From MWBF01 sp040772005 (GTDB taxonomy: Bacteria; Chloroflexota; Anaerolineae; CG2-30-64-16): a stretch of 64,000 nt of DNA. The stretch spans positions 434,001 through 498,000 of the forward strand of contig JAXGYZ010000004.1 of NCBI GenBank assembly GCA_040772005.1. The letters run 5' to 3'. This document shows, piece after piece, positions 16,375 to 24,728 of the stretch (position 1 is the first letter of the stretch; each line of letters starts with the position of its first letter). Position numbers and translations under genes: made by a program. The notes beneath the pieces were generated by a model. That model did no database searches and was not told the origin of the DNA. It worked only from the letters and a program-made list of their open reading frames with translations.

Positions 16375-17364
16375 GTGCGCAAACTCAGTCGCGACCGGCT
16401 TCTCTCCATCCTCCTGATTGCGCCCTCGGTGCTGGCCATCGCCGTCTTCGTCTACGGCTTCATCGGCTACACCGGGGTGGCCTCCGTCTCCAAGTGGGAC
16501 TCGCTGACCCCCGATTACACCTTCGTGGGCCTGCGCAACTATGCCCGTCTCTTCACCATTGACCGCTTCCTGAACGACCTGCGCAACACCGTCACGTTCA
16601 CGCTCTTCTTCCTGCTCGCGTGTCTCGTGATCGGGTTGGTGCTGGCTCTGCTGCTGGACCAGCGGGTGAAAGGCGAAGCCATTTTCCGCAGCATCTTCCT
16701 CTTTCCGATGGCGATTTCGTTCATCGTGACCGGCGTGGCCTGGCGCTGGCTGCTCAATCCGGGCACCATCCAGACGGGCAGTTCGGGCATCAACCTCCTG
16801 TTCGAGAAGGTGGGGCTGGACTTCCTGCGCGCCGGCTGGTTCACCGACCCGACCATCTGGCATATTCCGCCCACATCGGCGGTCGGCCAGTTCCTCACGA
16901 GCATCGGACTGGGCGGCCTTGCCAGCCGCTATGTCGGCATCTCGTACGCCATGCTCTCAGTCGTGCTCGCGGCGACGTGGCAGATGTCCGGCTACACCAT
17001 GGCGATGTACCTGGCGGGCCTGCGCGCAATCCCCGACGAGCTGCGCGAGGCTGCGCGGGTGGACGGCGCCAGCGAGTTCCAGATTCTGCGCCGCATCCTG
17101 CTGCCCATGCTCCAGCCCATCACGCTCAGTGCGGTCATCGTGCTGGGCCACATTTCGCTCAAAATCTTCGACCTTGTCGTCTCGATGACCGGCCCCGGCC
17201 CGGCCTTTGCGACCGATGTCCCGGCGTTCTTCATGTGGGACACTACCTTCCGCGGCAACAACTTTGCGCAGGGTGCGGCCATCGCCATCCTGCTGCTGCT
17301 CGTGGTAGCGGTCCTGGTCGTACCCTACTTACGCTATAGCACGCGCACGGAGGCCGAGGTATGA
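16375..17364 (+). CDS. Sugar ABC transporter permease (MalF/UgpA type)
   Basis: A 329-residue inner-membrane permease with about six to seven helices. The EAA loop that docks the ATPase is EAARVDGASEFQILRRILLP (near residues 225-244). The GTG start at 16375 is preceded by ACAGGAG. The stop overlaps the ATG of the next permease gene (ATGA). The gene has an unusually long periplasmic loop after helix 3 (residues 135-175), as in glucose-type GtsB permeases. Confidence 0.9.
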   Translation: MRKLSRDRLLSILLIAPSVLAIAVFVYGFIGYTGVASVSKWDSLTPDYTFVGLRNYARLFTIDRFLNDLRNTVTFTLFFLLACLVIGLVLALLLDQRVKGEAIFRSIFLFPMAISFIVTGVAWRWLLNPGTIQTGSSGINLLFEKVGLDFLRAGWFTDPTIWHIPPTSAVGQFLTSIGLGGLASRYVGISYAMLSVVLAATWQMSGYTMAMYLAGLRAIPDELREAARVDGASEFQILRRILLPMLQPITLSAVIVLGHISLKIFDLVVSMTGPGPAFATDVPAFFMWDTTFRGNNFAQGAAIAILLLLVVAVLVVPYLRYSTRTEAEV

Positions 17365-18266
17365 GCACCGCCATGCGCCGTCTGCGCCGCCGCCCCCGAC
17401 CTGTGCCGCCGCCTGCACGTAAGCCCTTTCATTGGGGTCGCGCGCTGATCTACCTGGCGCTGATCCTGGCGGCAGCCTTTTATCTGCTGCCCGTCTACCT
17501 GCTCGTCATCACCGGCATGAAGAGCTTTGCGGAGGTCAGCCTCGCGACCATGTGGGAGTGGCCGTCAGGCATCCACCTCGACAGCTTCACCAAAGCGTGG
17601 TTTGGCAGCCCCTCCGAGGGCATCCGCGGGCTGAACGCCAACTTCATGAACTCGATTTACCTGGCAATTCCCGCAACGCTCGGCTCGGCGGTCCTCGGTT
17701 CGCTGAACGGCTACGTGCTGGCAAAGTGGAAGTTCCGGGGATCCGACATCCTGTTCCCGCTGATGCTCTTCGGAATGTTCATCCCCTACCAGAGCATCCT
17801 CATCCCCCTGGTGCAGACGCTGCAGCGTGTCGGGCTGTACGGCTCCATTCCTGGCCTCATCTTCGTCCACATCGTCTACGGCATCCCGATTACGACGTTG
17901 ATCTTCCGCAACTACTACGCGGCCATCCCGACGGAGCTGCTGGAGGCGTCCAAGATCGACGGCGCGAGCCTGTTCGGCATCTACCGCCACATCCTCCTGC
18001 CGATCTCCATGCCCGGCTTCGTCGTGGTCATCATCTGGCAGTTCACGTCGGTCTGGAACGATTTCCTGTTCGGCGTCATCGTCACGAGCCGGCCCAACGT
18101 GCAGCCGATTACGGTCGCGCTGAACAACATGGCCGGGTCGTACATCGTCGAGTGGAACGTGCAGATGGCGGGGTCGCTGCTGGCCGCGCTGCCGACGCTG
18201 CTGGTCTACATCCTCCTGGGCCGCTACTTCATGCGTGGGCTGCTGGCGGGGTCGTTGAAGGGGTAG
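17361..18266 (+). CDS. Sugar ABC transporter permease (MalG/UgpE type)
   Basis: A 301-residue permease with six helices and the EAA loop EASKIDGASLFGIYRHILLP. A basic, Pro-rich N-terminal tail (MRRLRRRPRPVPPPARKP) precedes the first helix. It pairs with the upstream permease through a 4-base overlap. A large palindrome (18283-18420) follows. Confidence 0.9.
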   Translation: MSTAMRRLRRRPRPVPPPARKPFHWGRALIYLALILAAAFYLLPVYLLVITGMKSFAEVSLATMWEWPSGIHLDSFTKAWFGSPSEGIRGLNANFMNSIYLAIPATLGSAVLGSLNGYVLAKWKFRGSDILFPLMLFGMFIPYQSILIPLVQTLQRVGLYGSIPGLIFVHIVYGIPITTLIFRNYYAAIPTELLEASKIDGASLFGIYRHILLPISMPGFVVVIIWQFTSVWNDFLFGVIVTSRPNVQPITVALNNMAGSYIVEWNVQMAGSLLAALPTLLVYILLGRYFMRGLLAGSLKG

Positions 18267-18282
18267 GCCAGCGACACAGTCA

Positions 18283-18420
18283 GCATCCTGAGCGGGTGTG
18301 TCACTCAACCTAGTCAACGAAGACCCGCCAGTCGAAGGATGCGCATGGAGCACGTCGCCGCATCCTTCGACTGGCCATATTACGTCATCAGCGTTGGACC
18401 GCTTACCCGCTCAGGATGCT
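18283..18420. repeat. Family F palindromic element, copy 1
   Basis: Perfect 16-base terminal inverted repeats AGCATCCTGAGCGGGT / ACCCGCTCAGGATGCT enclose a second perfect 16-bp stem CCAGTCGAAGGATGCG / CGCATCCTTCGACTGG (18328-18343, 18359-18374). No clear target duplication was seen. Related elements are at 37063-37136 and 46328-46468. Confidence 0.85.
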
Positions 18421-18461
18421 TGCGTCTGCGAATCCGTCTCGGATGATGAAAATCGCTTTGC

Positions 18462-18490
18462 TTGGACAAACCTATCCGCTGTGATAACAT
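18462..18490 (+). promoter_or_regulatory. Promoter for the SIS-domain gene
   Basis: TTGGAC (18462-18467), 17-base spacer, TAACAT (18485-18490), 30 bases before the ATG at 18521. Confidence 0.55.
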
Positions 18491-18520
18491 GCCCCCGCAA
18501 CTCAGGAGGCAAACAGACAT

Positions 18521-19069
18521 ATGACCCTTCCATACTTCCGGCGCGTGGCGGATGTGCTGCCGAACATCCCCGCGGAGCCGGTCCAGGACATCATCCGGGT
18601 GATGCAGGATGCGCAGGCGCATGGCCGGCGCATCTTCATGTTCGGCAACGGCGGCAGCGCGGCCAACGCATCGCACATCGTCAATGACCTCGTGAAGAGC
18701 ATCGTCCACGGCGACCGACCGCGGTTCAAGGTCTTCTGCCTGGCCGACAACACCGCCCTCTTGACGGCCTACGCCAACGACGTGAGCTACGACCAGGTGT
18801 TCGCCGCGCCGCTCGCCGCGCTGGCCGAGCCGGGCGATGTCGCCTTTGCGCTATCGGGCAGCGGCAACTCACCCAACGTGCTGGCCGCGATGGAGACTGC
18901 GCGCGCGCTGGGCCTGACGCGCATCGGGCTGACCGGCCGCGACGGGGGCAAGCTCGCGCCGCTGTGCGACATCGCGGTCATCGTGCCGACCGACTCGATG
19001 CAGATCATCGAGGACGCGCACCTCGTCATCCTGCACGCCATGTTTCTGGGGTTATTGGAGGAAGAATAG
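18521..19069 (+). CDS. SIS-domain sugar isomerase, GmhA-like
   Basis: A 182-residue single-SIS protein of GmhA (sedoheptulose-7-phosphate isomerase) size. The sugar-phosphate binding loop is RIFMFGNGGSAANASHIVNDL, followed by DVAFALSGSGNSPNVL and the helix TDSMQIIEDAHLVILHAMF. GmhA makes the precursor of ADP-heptose. The PfkB/RfaE-like kinase and HAD phosphatase at 21.8-24.6 kb would fit a heptose or related sugar-phosphate route, but a catabolic role for the neighbouring ABC importer is equally possible. CAGGAGG lies 8 bases before the ATG. Confidence 0.85.
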   Translation: MTLPYFRRVADVLPNIPAEPVQDIIRVMQDAQAHGRRIFMFGNGGSAANASHIVNDLVKSIVHGDRPRFKVFCLADNTALLTAYANDVSYDQVFAAPLAALAEPGDVAFALSGSGNSPNVLAAMETARALGLTRIGLTGRDGGKLAPLCDIAVIVPTDSMQIIEDAHLVILHAMFLGLLEEE

Positions 19070-19181
19070 AACGCTGATGATGTGCCAACCGGGGTTGGCC
19101 CTGATCGAACTGATTCTTATGATTTCTATCTCTTTGAGCAGATCAGCGTAAATCAGTCCAATCAGTGTCATCAGTGTTCTA
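19068..19181. repeat. Family I palindrome between convergent genes
   Basis: Ends AGAACGCTGATGA and TCATCAGTGTTCT form the terminal inverted repeat; the interior is imperfectly complementary (CTGATC/GATCAG, AATCAG). It begins at the stop codon of the SIS gene and ends one base before the stop of the desaturase gene. Confidence 0.75.
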
Positions 19182-19182
19182 T

Positions 19183-20622
19183 TCACACGCCGCGGCCGCA
19201 GCCCGAGTTGACGTTGACCTGCACCTTGCCGTCGCGTTCGCGCGCGGCATACATGCACAGGTTCGTGCGCGGCGGGGGCCGGCGCACGGAGCCGTCGCGA
19301 ATGTCGAAGCGGCCATTGTGCTTGGGACACTCGATGACCGTGCCCTGCAGGAAGCCGCTGCCGAGCTCACCGCGGCCGTGCGGACACTGGTTGTCGGAGG
19401 CAAAAAGCTGGCCGATGTGCGTGCGGTACACGGCAAACGACTGGCCGGCATGGTCGAAGCGCACGACATCGCCGGGCAGCAGCCGGCCCAGCTCGCACAC
19501 ATCCACCCAGCCTGCCGCATCCGGCTGCACACTTGACGTAATCACCTCGTTGGCCTGCATGGCTTCGGCCGCGGGCGAGGGCGGGGGCAGCGGCCGCCGG
19601 ATGTAGTAGTCCAGGTCCTTCGCCTGGCGGATCAGTGCGGGCCAGATCTCGCGGTGCGCCTCCAGCAGGCTGCGATACGGCGGCGGGCAGTCGGCCTTCA
19701 TCAGCGCGTGCAGCTTGGGCAGATTGTGATACGGCACCATCGGAAACATGTGGTGCTCGATGTGGTAGCCCATGTTCCAGTAGAGGAAGTTGCTGATCGG
19801 GTCCATATAGACCGTGCGCGTGTTCAGCCGGTGATCGAGCACGTCGTCGGCCAGCCCGGCGTGCTGCGGCATCGCATAAATCATCAGCAGCCAGCGCCCC
19901 CAGATGCTCGGCAGGCCCACGTACATCAGCGGCAGGAAGCTGCCCATTGCGACCGCCGCGGCAATCGTCCCGCCGTAGATGAGCAGGTACACGCGGGCGT
20001 GCCAGTATGTCGAGTTGAATGCCGATTCCGGCACGTAAGTACGTTCGGCAGGCGTCATGCGGCCGATGGCGTGCAGAGCGACTGTCTTGAAGTACTGGAA
20101 AAAGATGGGCAGGTTGAAGAAGCCCAGAGCGATCCTGCTCAACGGCAGGCCGCGCATGCCGCTCTCCGGATCTCGGCCGATGATGATCGTGTCGCTGTGA
20201 TGGCGGGCATGGCTCCAACGCCAGGGGACCGACTCGCGCGTGTCCATGAACGAGCCGATCTCGTACATCACATTGTTCATCCAGTCGGTCTTGAACGCCG
20301 TGCCGTGGCCGCACTCGTGCCAGCGCGAGTCGGACGACGTGCCGTACATGATGCCGTAGAGCGCGAAGGGGATGATCGCCCACCACGTGCCCCAGAGCGC
20401 CGCGCCGGCCGCGCCGAAGGCAATGAAGAGCGAGAACCAGATGATCGTGTCGCGAACGGCCGGCCCGTCGCGGCGTTCGAGCAGGGCGCGCATCTGGTCC
20501 TTGGGAACCGGCGAAGCATACCATTTGGCATCGGCCAATCCGCGCTGGACTGCCAGCGCGCCATACTCGCCGGTCAGGCTGTAATCGCTGCGTTGTCGGG
20601 GACGTGCGACTGACGCTGCCAT
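19183..20622 (-). CDS. Fatty acid desaturase fused to a Rieske ferredoxin domain
   Basis: A 479-residue fusion. Residues 1 to about 365 are a membrane desaturase with the three histidine boxes HECGHG, HARHH and HIEHH and several hydrophobic helices. Residues about 385-479 form a Rieske [2Fe-2S] domain with CPHGRGELG and CPKHNGRFD. Membrane desaturases normally receive electrons from separate ferredoxin or cytochrome b5; here a Rieske domain is built in, so the chain to the di-iron centre may be intramolecular. ATG 20622 is preceded by GGAGGTCC. The gene is on the minus strand, interrupting the plus-strand sugar cluster. Confidence 0.9.
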   Translation of the reverse strand: MAASVARPRQRSDYSLTGEYGALAVQRGLADAKWYASPVPKDQMRALLERRDGPAVRDTIIWFSLFIAFGAAGAALWGTWWAIIPFALYGIMYGTSSDSRWHECGHGTAFKTDWMNNVMYEIGSFMDTRESVPWRWSHARHHSDTIIIGRDPESGMRGLPLSRIALGFFNLPIFFQYFKTVALHAIGRMTPAERTYVPESAFNSTYWHARVYLLIYGGTIAAAVAMGSFLPLMYVGLPSIWGRWLLMIYAMPQHAGLADDVLDHRLNTRTVYMDPISNFLYWNMGYHIEHHMFPMVPYHNLPKLHALMKADCPPPYRSLLEAHREIWPALIRQAKDLDYYIRRPLPPPSPAAEAMQANEVITSSVQPDAAGWVDVCELGRLLPGDVVRFDHAGQSFAVYRTHIGQLFASDNQCPHGRGELGSGFLQGTVIECPKHNGRFDIRDGSVRRPPPRTNLCMYAARERDGKVQVNVNSGCGRGV

Positions 20623-20676
20623 GAGTGGACCTCCGTGTCGTTCGATATGGGGATATGGATTGTTGTGCGGAGCCTG

Positions 20677-20682
20677 ATTATA
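20677..20682 (-). promoter_or_regulatory. -10 box for the desaturase gene
   Basis: TATAAT on the minus strand about 55 bases before the start codon. The -35 is weak. Confidence 0.45.
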
Positions 20683-20755
20683 CAATAACTTTTCCGGCAG
20701 AACACAAAGCTTGCCGACGACCCAGGCGATGTCGGAGACTGCGCTAAACGGGATT

Positions 20756-20784
20756 TTCAGAGACAGCATCGGGGGCGTTACAAT
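20756..20784 (+). promoter_or_regulatory. Promoter for the ROK gene, leaderless start likely
   Basis: TTCAGA (20756-20761), 17-base spacer, TACAAT (20779-20784). The -10 overlaps the upstream candidate ATG (20783), so translation must begin at ATG 20795, about 10 bases after the -10. Confidence 0.5.
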
Positions 20785-20794
20785 GGGCGAACCT

Positions 20795-21754
20795 ATGGAC
20801 AAACTTTTGCTGGCACTCGATTACGGCGGGACCAAGCACACGGCGGCCATCCTGCGCGTCGGTGAACAGGCGTGGGCCGCGCACAGCCGCGTGTACTCAC
20901 CGCACGACCCCGACGCAGCATATGACCAGGCGACGATGCGCAGCATGGCCCACGGGCTACTGATGCAGGTGCCGGGCCGGCTCGTCGCCATCGGAGTGAG
21001 CTTCGGTGGGCCGGTGGATGCGCAGCGCGGGCTGGTGCGCCTGTCGCATCACGTCCCCGGCTGGGAAGAGACCCCGCTCCGGCAGATGCTCGAAAGCGAG
21101 TTCGGCGTGCCGGTGGCTGTGGACAACGATGCGAACGTGGCTGCATTCGGGGAATGGCGCTTCGGCGCGGGCCAGGGCGCCACCAGCCTGCTCTACGTCA
21201 CCGTCAGCACAGGCATCGGCGGCGGCTGGGTGTTGGACGGCCGCGTCTGGAGCGGCGCGGACGGCATGGCCGGCGAGATCGGGCACGTTGTCGTCAACCC
21301 GGGCGGGATGCCCTGCGTCTGCGGCAAGCAGGGCTGCCTCGAGGCCGAAGCGTGCGGGCCTGCGCTGGCTGCGAAGGCGCGCGCCCGGCTGGCGGCGGAC
21401 CCGGCTGCGGGACCTGTCCTGGCCGGGCTGGCCAGCGGCAATCCCGACGCGGTGACCGGTGAGATGCTGGCGCGGGCGGCTGCCGCCGGCGACCCGCTGG
21501 CGCTGGCCGTCCTGGATGAGGGCGCGACCATGCTCGGCGCGGGGCTGGGCGGCGCGATCAACCTCGTCAACCCGCAGCGCGTCGTGCTGGGCGGCGGTGT
21601 CACCAAGTCGGGCGACCGCTGGTGGCGCATCGTGCGCGAGACGGCCCGCCATCACGTCCTGCCGCAGACGCGCGTCGAAATCGTGCCCGCGGCCATGAGC
21701 GACGACGCGCCGCTCTGGGGCGCGGCCGCCCTGGCAGAAAAACTTCTGAATTAG
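20795..21754 (+). CDS. ROK family sugar kinase/regulator-fold protein
   Basis: A 319-residue ROK protein. The phosphate-binding motif LALDYGGTKHTAA is at residues 6-18, VAVDNDANVAAFGEW and VTVSTGIGGGWVLDG follow, then AGEIGHVVVN and the zinc motif CVCGKQGCLE. There is no DNA-binding N-terminal domain, so it is an ATP-dependent hexose-type kinase rather than a repressor. ATG 20795 was chosen because the -10 box overlaps the alternative 20783 ATG and because the motif then sits at the usual distance from the N-terminus. It opens a same-strand block running to 27659. Confidence 0.88.
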   Translation: MDKLLLALDYGGTKHTAAILRVGEQAWAAHSRVYSPHDPDAAYDQATMRSMAHGLLMQVPGRLVAIGVSFGGPVDAQRGLVRLSHHVPGWEETPLRQMLESEFGVPVAVDNDANVAAFGEWRFGAGQGATSLLYVTVSTGIGGGWVLDGRVWSGADGMAGEIGHVVVNPGGMPCVCGKQGCLEAEACGPALAAKARARLAADPAAGPVLAGLASGNPDAVTGEMLARAAAAGDPLALAVLDEGATMLGAGLGGAINLVNPQRVVLGGGVTKSGDRWWRIVRETARHHVLPQTRVEIVPAAMSDDAPLWGAAALAEKLLN

Positions 21755-21770
21755 TAGACATTTTTACTGG

Positions 21771-21797
21771 GTCGTGCCAACCTTCGGCTGGCACGAC
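21771..21797. repeat. Hairpin between ROK and HAD genes
   Basis: GTCGTGCCA / TGGCACGAC stem around ACCTTCGGC. It lies between two same-strand genes and may stabilise or attenuate the transcript. Confidence 0.55.
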
Positions 21798-21820
21798 GGA
21801 GATACCTATCTGAGAGAGAT

Positions 21821-22642
21821 ATGCTCGAAATCATCAACCCCCGCATCGAGCGCGGGCGCATCCGCCACGCGCTGTTCGACTTCGACGGCACCCTGTCGCT
21901 CATCCGCGAAGGCTGGCAGGGCGTCATGATCCCCATGATGGTCGAGCTGCTCCGGCAGACGCCGACCGACGAGAGCGACGCCGCGCTGACCGCCGTCGTC
22001 ACGGAGTTCGTGACGCGGCTGACGGGCAAGCAGACCATCTACCAGATGATGCAGCTTGCGGATGAGATCACCCGGCGCGGGGGCACGGCCGAGGATCCCC
22101 TCACCTACAAACGGCAGTACCTCGACCGGCTGTGGGAACGCATCGCGGACCGTGTCGCGGGCCTCAAGGCCGGGCGGCTGGACCCCGACGAGATGATGGT
22201 GCCCGGCAGCCGCGCCATGCTGGACGCACTGAAGGCGCGCGGGGTGGCCTGCTACCTGGCCTCCGGCACGGACGAAGCGTATGTCCTCGACGAGGCCGCC
22301 GCGCTCGGCCTGACAGGATATTTCGCAGACGGCAGCGGTAGCAGCCGCATTTACGGCGCGCAGGACGACTATCTCCGCTTTTCGAAGAAGCTGCTCATCG
22401 AACGCATCATCCGCGAACACGAACTGCACGGGCCGGAGTTCGTCGCGTTCGGCGACGGTTTCGTGGAAATCGAGGACACCAAGCGCGTCGGCGGCATCGC
22501 AGTGGGCGTCGCATCGGACGAGGCCCACCGAGCCGGCATCGACGCGTGGAAGCGTACCCGCCTGATCGAGGCGGGCGCGGACCTCATCGTGCCGGATTTC
22601 CACGAGTCCACCGCGTTGGTTGCCTACCTGTTCAAGGAGTAA
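21821..22642 (+). CDS. HAD-superfamily phosphatase
   Basis: A 273-residue HAD hydrolase. Motif I is HALFDFDGTLSLIREGW (nucleophile Asp about residue 19), motif II is CYLASGTDEAYV, motif III has KKLLIERI, and motif IV is FVAFGDGFVEIEDTKRVGG. The helical cap between motif I and motif II (about residues 45-125) is of the phosphoglycolate-phosphatase type. The substrate is presumably a sugar phosphate made by the neighbouring kinases. The stop is 3 bases before the next start. Confidence 0.85.
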   Translation: MLEIINPRIERGRIRHALFDFDGTLSLIREGWQGVMIPMMVELLRQTPTDESDAALTAVVTEFVTRLTGKQTIYQMMQLADEITRRGGTAEDPLTYKRQYLDRLWERIADRVAGLKAGRLDPDEMMVPGSRAMLDALKARGVACYLASGTDEAYVLDEAAALGLTGYFADGSGSSRIYGAQDDYLRFSKKLLIERIIREHELHGPEFVAFGDGFVEIEDTKRVGGIAVGVASDEAHRAGIDAWKRTRLIEAGADLIVPDFHESTALVAYLFKE

Positions 22643-22645
22643 GCC

Positions 22646-23605
22646 ATGGCCTATCCGATGTTCGACCGTGCCCGCCTGCACATCCGGCCGCTGGCCGAGC
22701 GGGTCCACGATATGACGCTGGCAGACGTGCTGCCGCTCGACCATCCGGGCGAGCCGTATGACAACCCCGGCCTGACGCAGGTGGCCGAGCGCATCATCCG
22801 CGCGCGGGCCCAGGGCAAGCCCGTCATCGTGCTGATGGGCGCGCACGTCATCAAGGCGGGCCTCTCGCGCTTCGTCATCGACCTGATGGCGCGGGGGCTC
22901 ATCACGCACGTCGGCATGAACGGCGCAGGGCCGATCCACGACTACGAACTGGCGCTGGCCGGCGGGTCCACCGAGAGCGTCGCGCGCTATATCAGCGAGG
23001 GGCAGTTCGGCCTCTGGCAGGAGACGGGGCGCATCAACGACATTGTGGCCGCAGGCGCGGCCGATGGGCTGGGCTATGGCGAGGCGCTGGGCCGGGCCAT
23101 CGCGGAGGGGGATTACCCGCATCGGGACATCAGTGTGCTGGCTGCGGGCTACCGGCTGCGCGTGCCCGTGACCGTCCATATCGGCATCGGCCAGGACATC
23201 ATCCACGAGCATCCCAACTGCGAAGGCGCGGCACTGGGCGAGGCATCGTACCGCGACTTCCTCATCTTCACGCAGGCCGTGACCGGGCTGGAAGGCGGCG
23301 TCATGCTGAACTACGGGACCGCGGTCATGGGGCCGGAGGTGTATCTCAAGGCACTGGCGATGGCCCGCAACGTCGCGCACCAGGAGGGCCGGCGCATCGC
23401 GCACTTCACGACTGCCGTGTTCGACCTGCTGGACCTGGGCGACGACCTAGCGCATGAAGCGCCCAAGACGGATGCACGCTACTACTACCGGCCCTACAAG
23501 ACCATCCTCGTCCGCACGGTCCACGACGGCGGCGAGAGCTTCTACATCCGCGGCCCGCATCGCGGCACGCTGCCCGCGCTATACAGGATGGTGACAGCCT
23601 CATGA
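22646..23605 (+). CDS. Unrecognised conserved-looking protein in the sugar operon
   Basis: A 319-residue soluble protein that I cannot assign to a family. It shows alternating hydrophobic strands and glycine loops typical of a Rossmann-like fold: KPVIVLMGAHVIKAGLSR, GLITHVGMNGAGPIHDYELA, VTVHIGIGQDIIHEH and GGVMLNYGTAVMGPEVYL. The order of elements weakly recalls deoxyhypusine synthase-like NAD-binding proteins, but no lysine signature could be confirmed. It lies 3 bases after the HAD gene and overlaps the kinase gene by 4 bases (ATGA at 23602), so it surely acts in the same pathway. Confidence 0.75.
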   Translation: MAYPMFDRARLHIRPLAERVHDMTLADVLPLDHPGEPYDNPGLTQVAERIIRARAQGKPVIVLMGAHVIKAGLSRFVIDLMARGLITHVGMNGAGPIHDYELALAGGSTESVARYISEGQFGLWQETGRINDIVAAGAADGLGYGEALGRAIAEGDYPHRDISVLAAGYRLRVPVTVHIGIGQDIIHEHPNCEGAALGEASYRDFLIFTQAVTGLEGGVMLNYGTAVMGPEVYLKALAMARNVAHQEGRRIAHFTTAVFDLLDLGDDLAHEAPKTDARYYYRPYKTILVRTVHDGGESFYIRGPHRGTLPALYRMVTAS

Positions 23606-24633
23606 ACCTTGAACGTCTCGATCAGCTCCTCGCCCGCTTCCCCGACCTAACCGTCCTGGTTATCGGTGACTTCTTCCTCGACAAATATCTTCTCATCGAC
23701 CGGGGCCGCGCCGAGGTCTCGCTGGAGACCGGGCTGGAGGCGCACCAGGTCGTCGAGGTGCGCTCCAGCCCCGGCGCAGCCGGCACGGTCACCTCCAACC
23801 TGCGCGCGATGGGGGTCCACGTTGTCGCGGTGAGCGTGGTGGGGGATGACGGCGAGGGGTTCGACCTGCTGCGCGGGCTGGACAGCCGTGGGGTGGACGT
23901 GGAAGGGCTGGTCATCCGGCCCGACCGCTTCACGCCGACCTACACCAAGCCCATGCTGCGCGAGGCGGACGGCAGCGAGCACGAGACCAACCGGCTCGAC
24001 ATCAAGAACCGGACGCCCCTGCCCGAGGACGCGGAGGATGAGGTCATCCGGCGGCTGCGCGGGCTGATGCCGCAGGTGCACGGCGTCATCATCGCGGACC
24101 AGGTGACGGAGGAGGACTGCGGCGTCATCACCGAAAACGTCCGCGAGGAGCTTATGACGCTGGCCCAGACCTATCCGATGGTGGCGTTCACCGCGGACTC
24201 GCGGGCGCGCATCGGGCTGTATCACGATGTCATTCTCAAGCCGAACGCGCGGGAGGCGCTGATTGCCGTAGGTCAACCCGTCACCGCAGAACCCGACCCG
24301 GTGGCGGACCGGGCGCAGATCGAGGCCGCGGGCAGCCGGCTCTACCGGCGCAGCGGGCAGCCGGTCTTCCTGACGCTGGGCGGCGAAGGCATCCTGACCT
24401 TCTACCAGGACGGGCCGACGCTCGTCCCCGCGGTCAAGGTGCGCGGCCCAATCGACATCGTGGGCGCGGGAGATGCCGCGCTTGCGGGCCTCACCTCCGC
24501 GCTGTGTGCGGGCGCAACCGCGGCCGAGGCTGCCGAGGTTGCCTGCCTCGCCGCCGGCGTCACCATCCGGCAGATCGGCACGACGGGCACCGCATCGCGG
24601 CGGCAGATCCTGGACCTGCACCGCGGGTCTTGA
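23602..24633 (+). CDS. PfkB-family carbohydrate kinase, RfaE/HldE-like
   Basis: A 343-residue ribokinase-fold kinase. The N-terminus LVIGDFFLDKYLLIDRGR and PGAAGTVTSNLRAMG resemble the kinase domain of HldE/RfaE. The C-terminal anion hole and catalytic Asp are in GPIDIVGAGDAALAGL. No cytidylyltransferase domain is fused. With the GmhA-like SIS protein and HAD phosphatase it matches the set used to build ADP-heptose (GmhA, HldE kinase, GmhB), though the real substrate here is not known. A family A hairpin starts 4 bases after its stop. Confidence 0.85.
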   Translation: MNLERLDQLLARFPDLTVLVIGDFFLDKYLLIDRGRAEVSLETGLEAHQVVEVRSSPGAAGTVTSNLRAMGVHVVAVSVVGDDGEGFDLLRGLDSRGVDVEGLVIRPDRFTPTYTKPMLREADGSEHETNRLDIKNRTPLPEDAEDEVIRRLRGLMPQVHGVIIADQVTEEDCGVITENVREELMTLAQTYPMVAFTADSRARIGLYHDVILKPNAREALIAVGQPVTAEPDPVADRAQIEAAGSRLYRRSGQPVFLTLGGEGILTFYQDGPTLVPAVKVRGPIDIVGAGDAALAGLTSALCAGATAAEAAEVACLAAGVTIRQIGTTGTASRRQILDLHRGS

Positions 24634-24637
24634 CGGG

Positions 24638-24715
24638 TGAACCGCGAAGACGCAAAGAGCGCAAAGCCACACAAAGACAAACGTCTTCGCGGCCTTCGCG
24701 CCTTGGCGGTTCAAT
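24638..24715. repeat. Family A palindromic repeat, copy 4
   Basis: TGAACCGCGAAGACGCAAAG left arm, CTTCGCGCCTTGGCGGTTCA right arm. It stands between the PfkB stop codon and the Shine-Dalgarno of the next gene, without any GxxExxY gene nearby. Confidence 0.85.
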
Positions 24716-24728
24716 ACAGGAGGTCACA

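Noticed and set aside
18283..18420. Insertion-sequence remnant with target duplication
   Set aside because: The terminal inverted repeats are perfect, but no direct repeat was found in the flanks, so it is listed only as a palindromic repeat.
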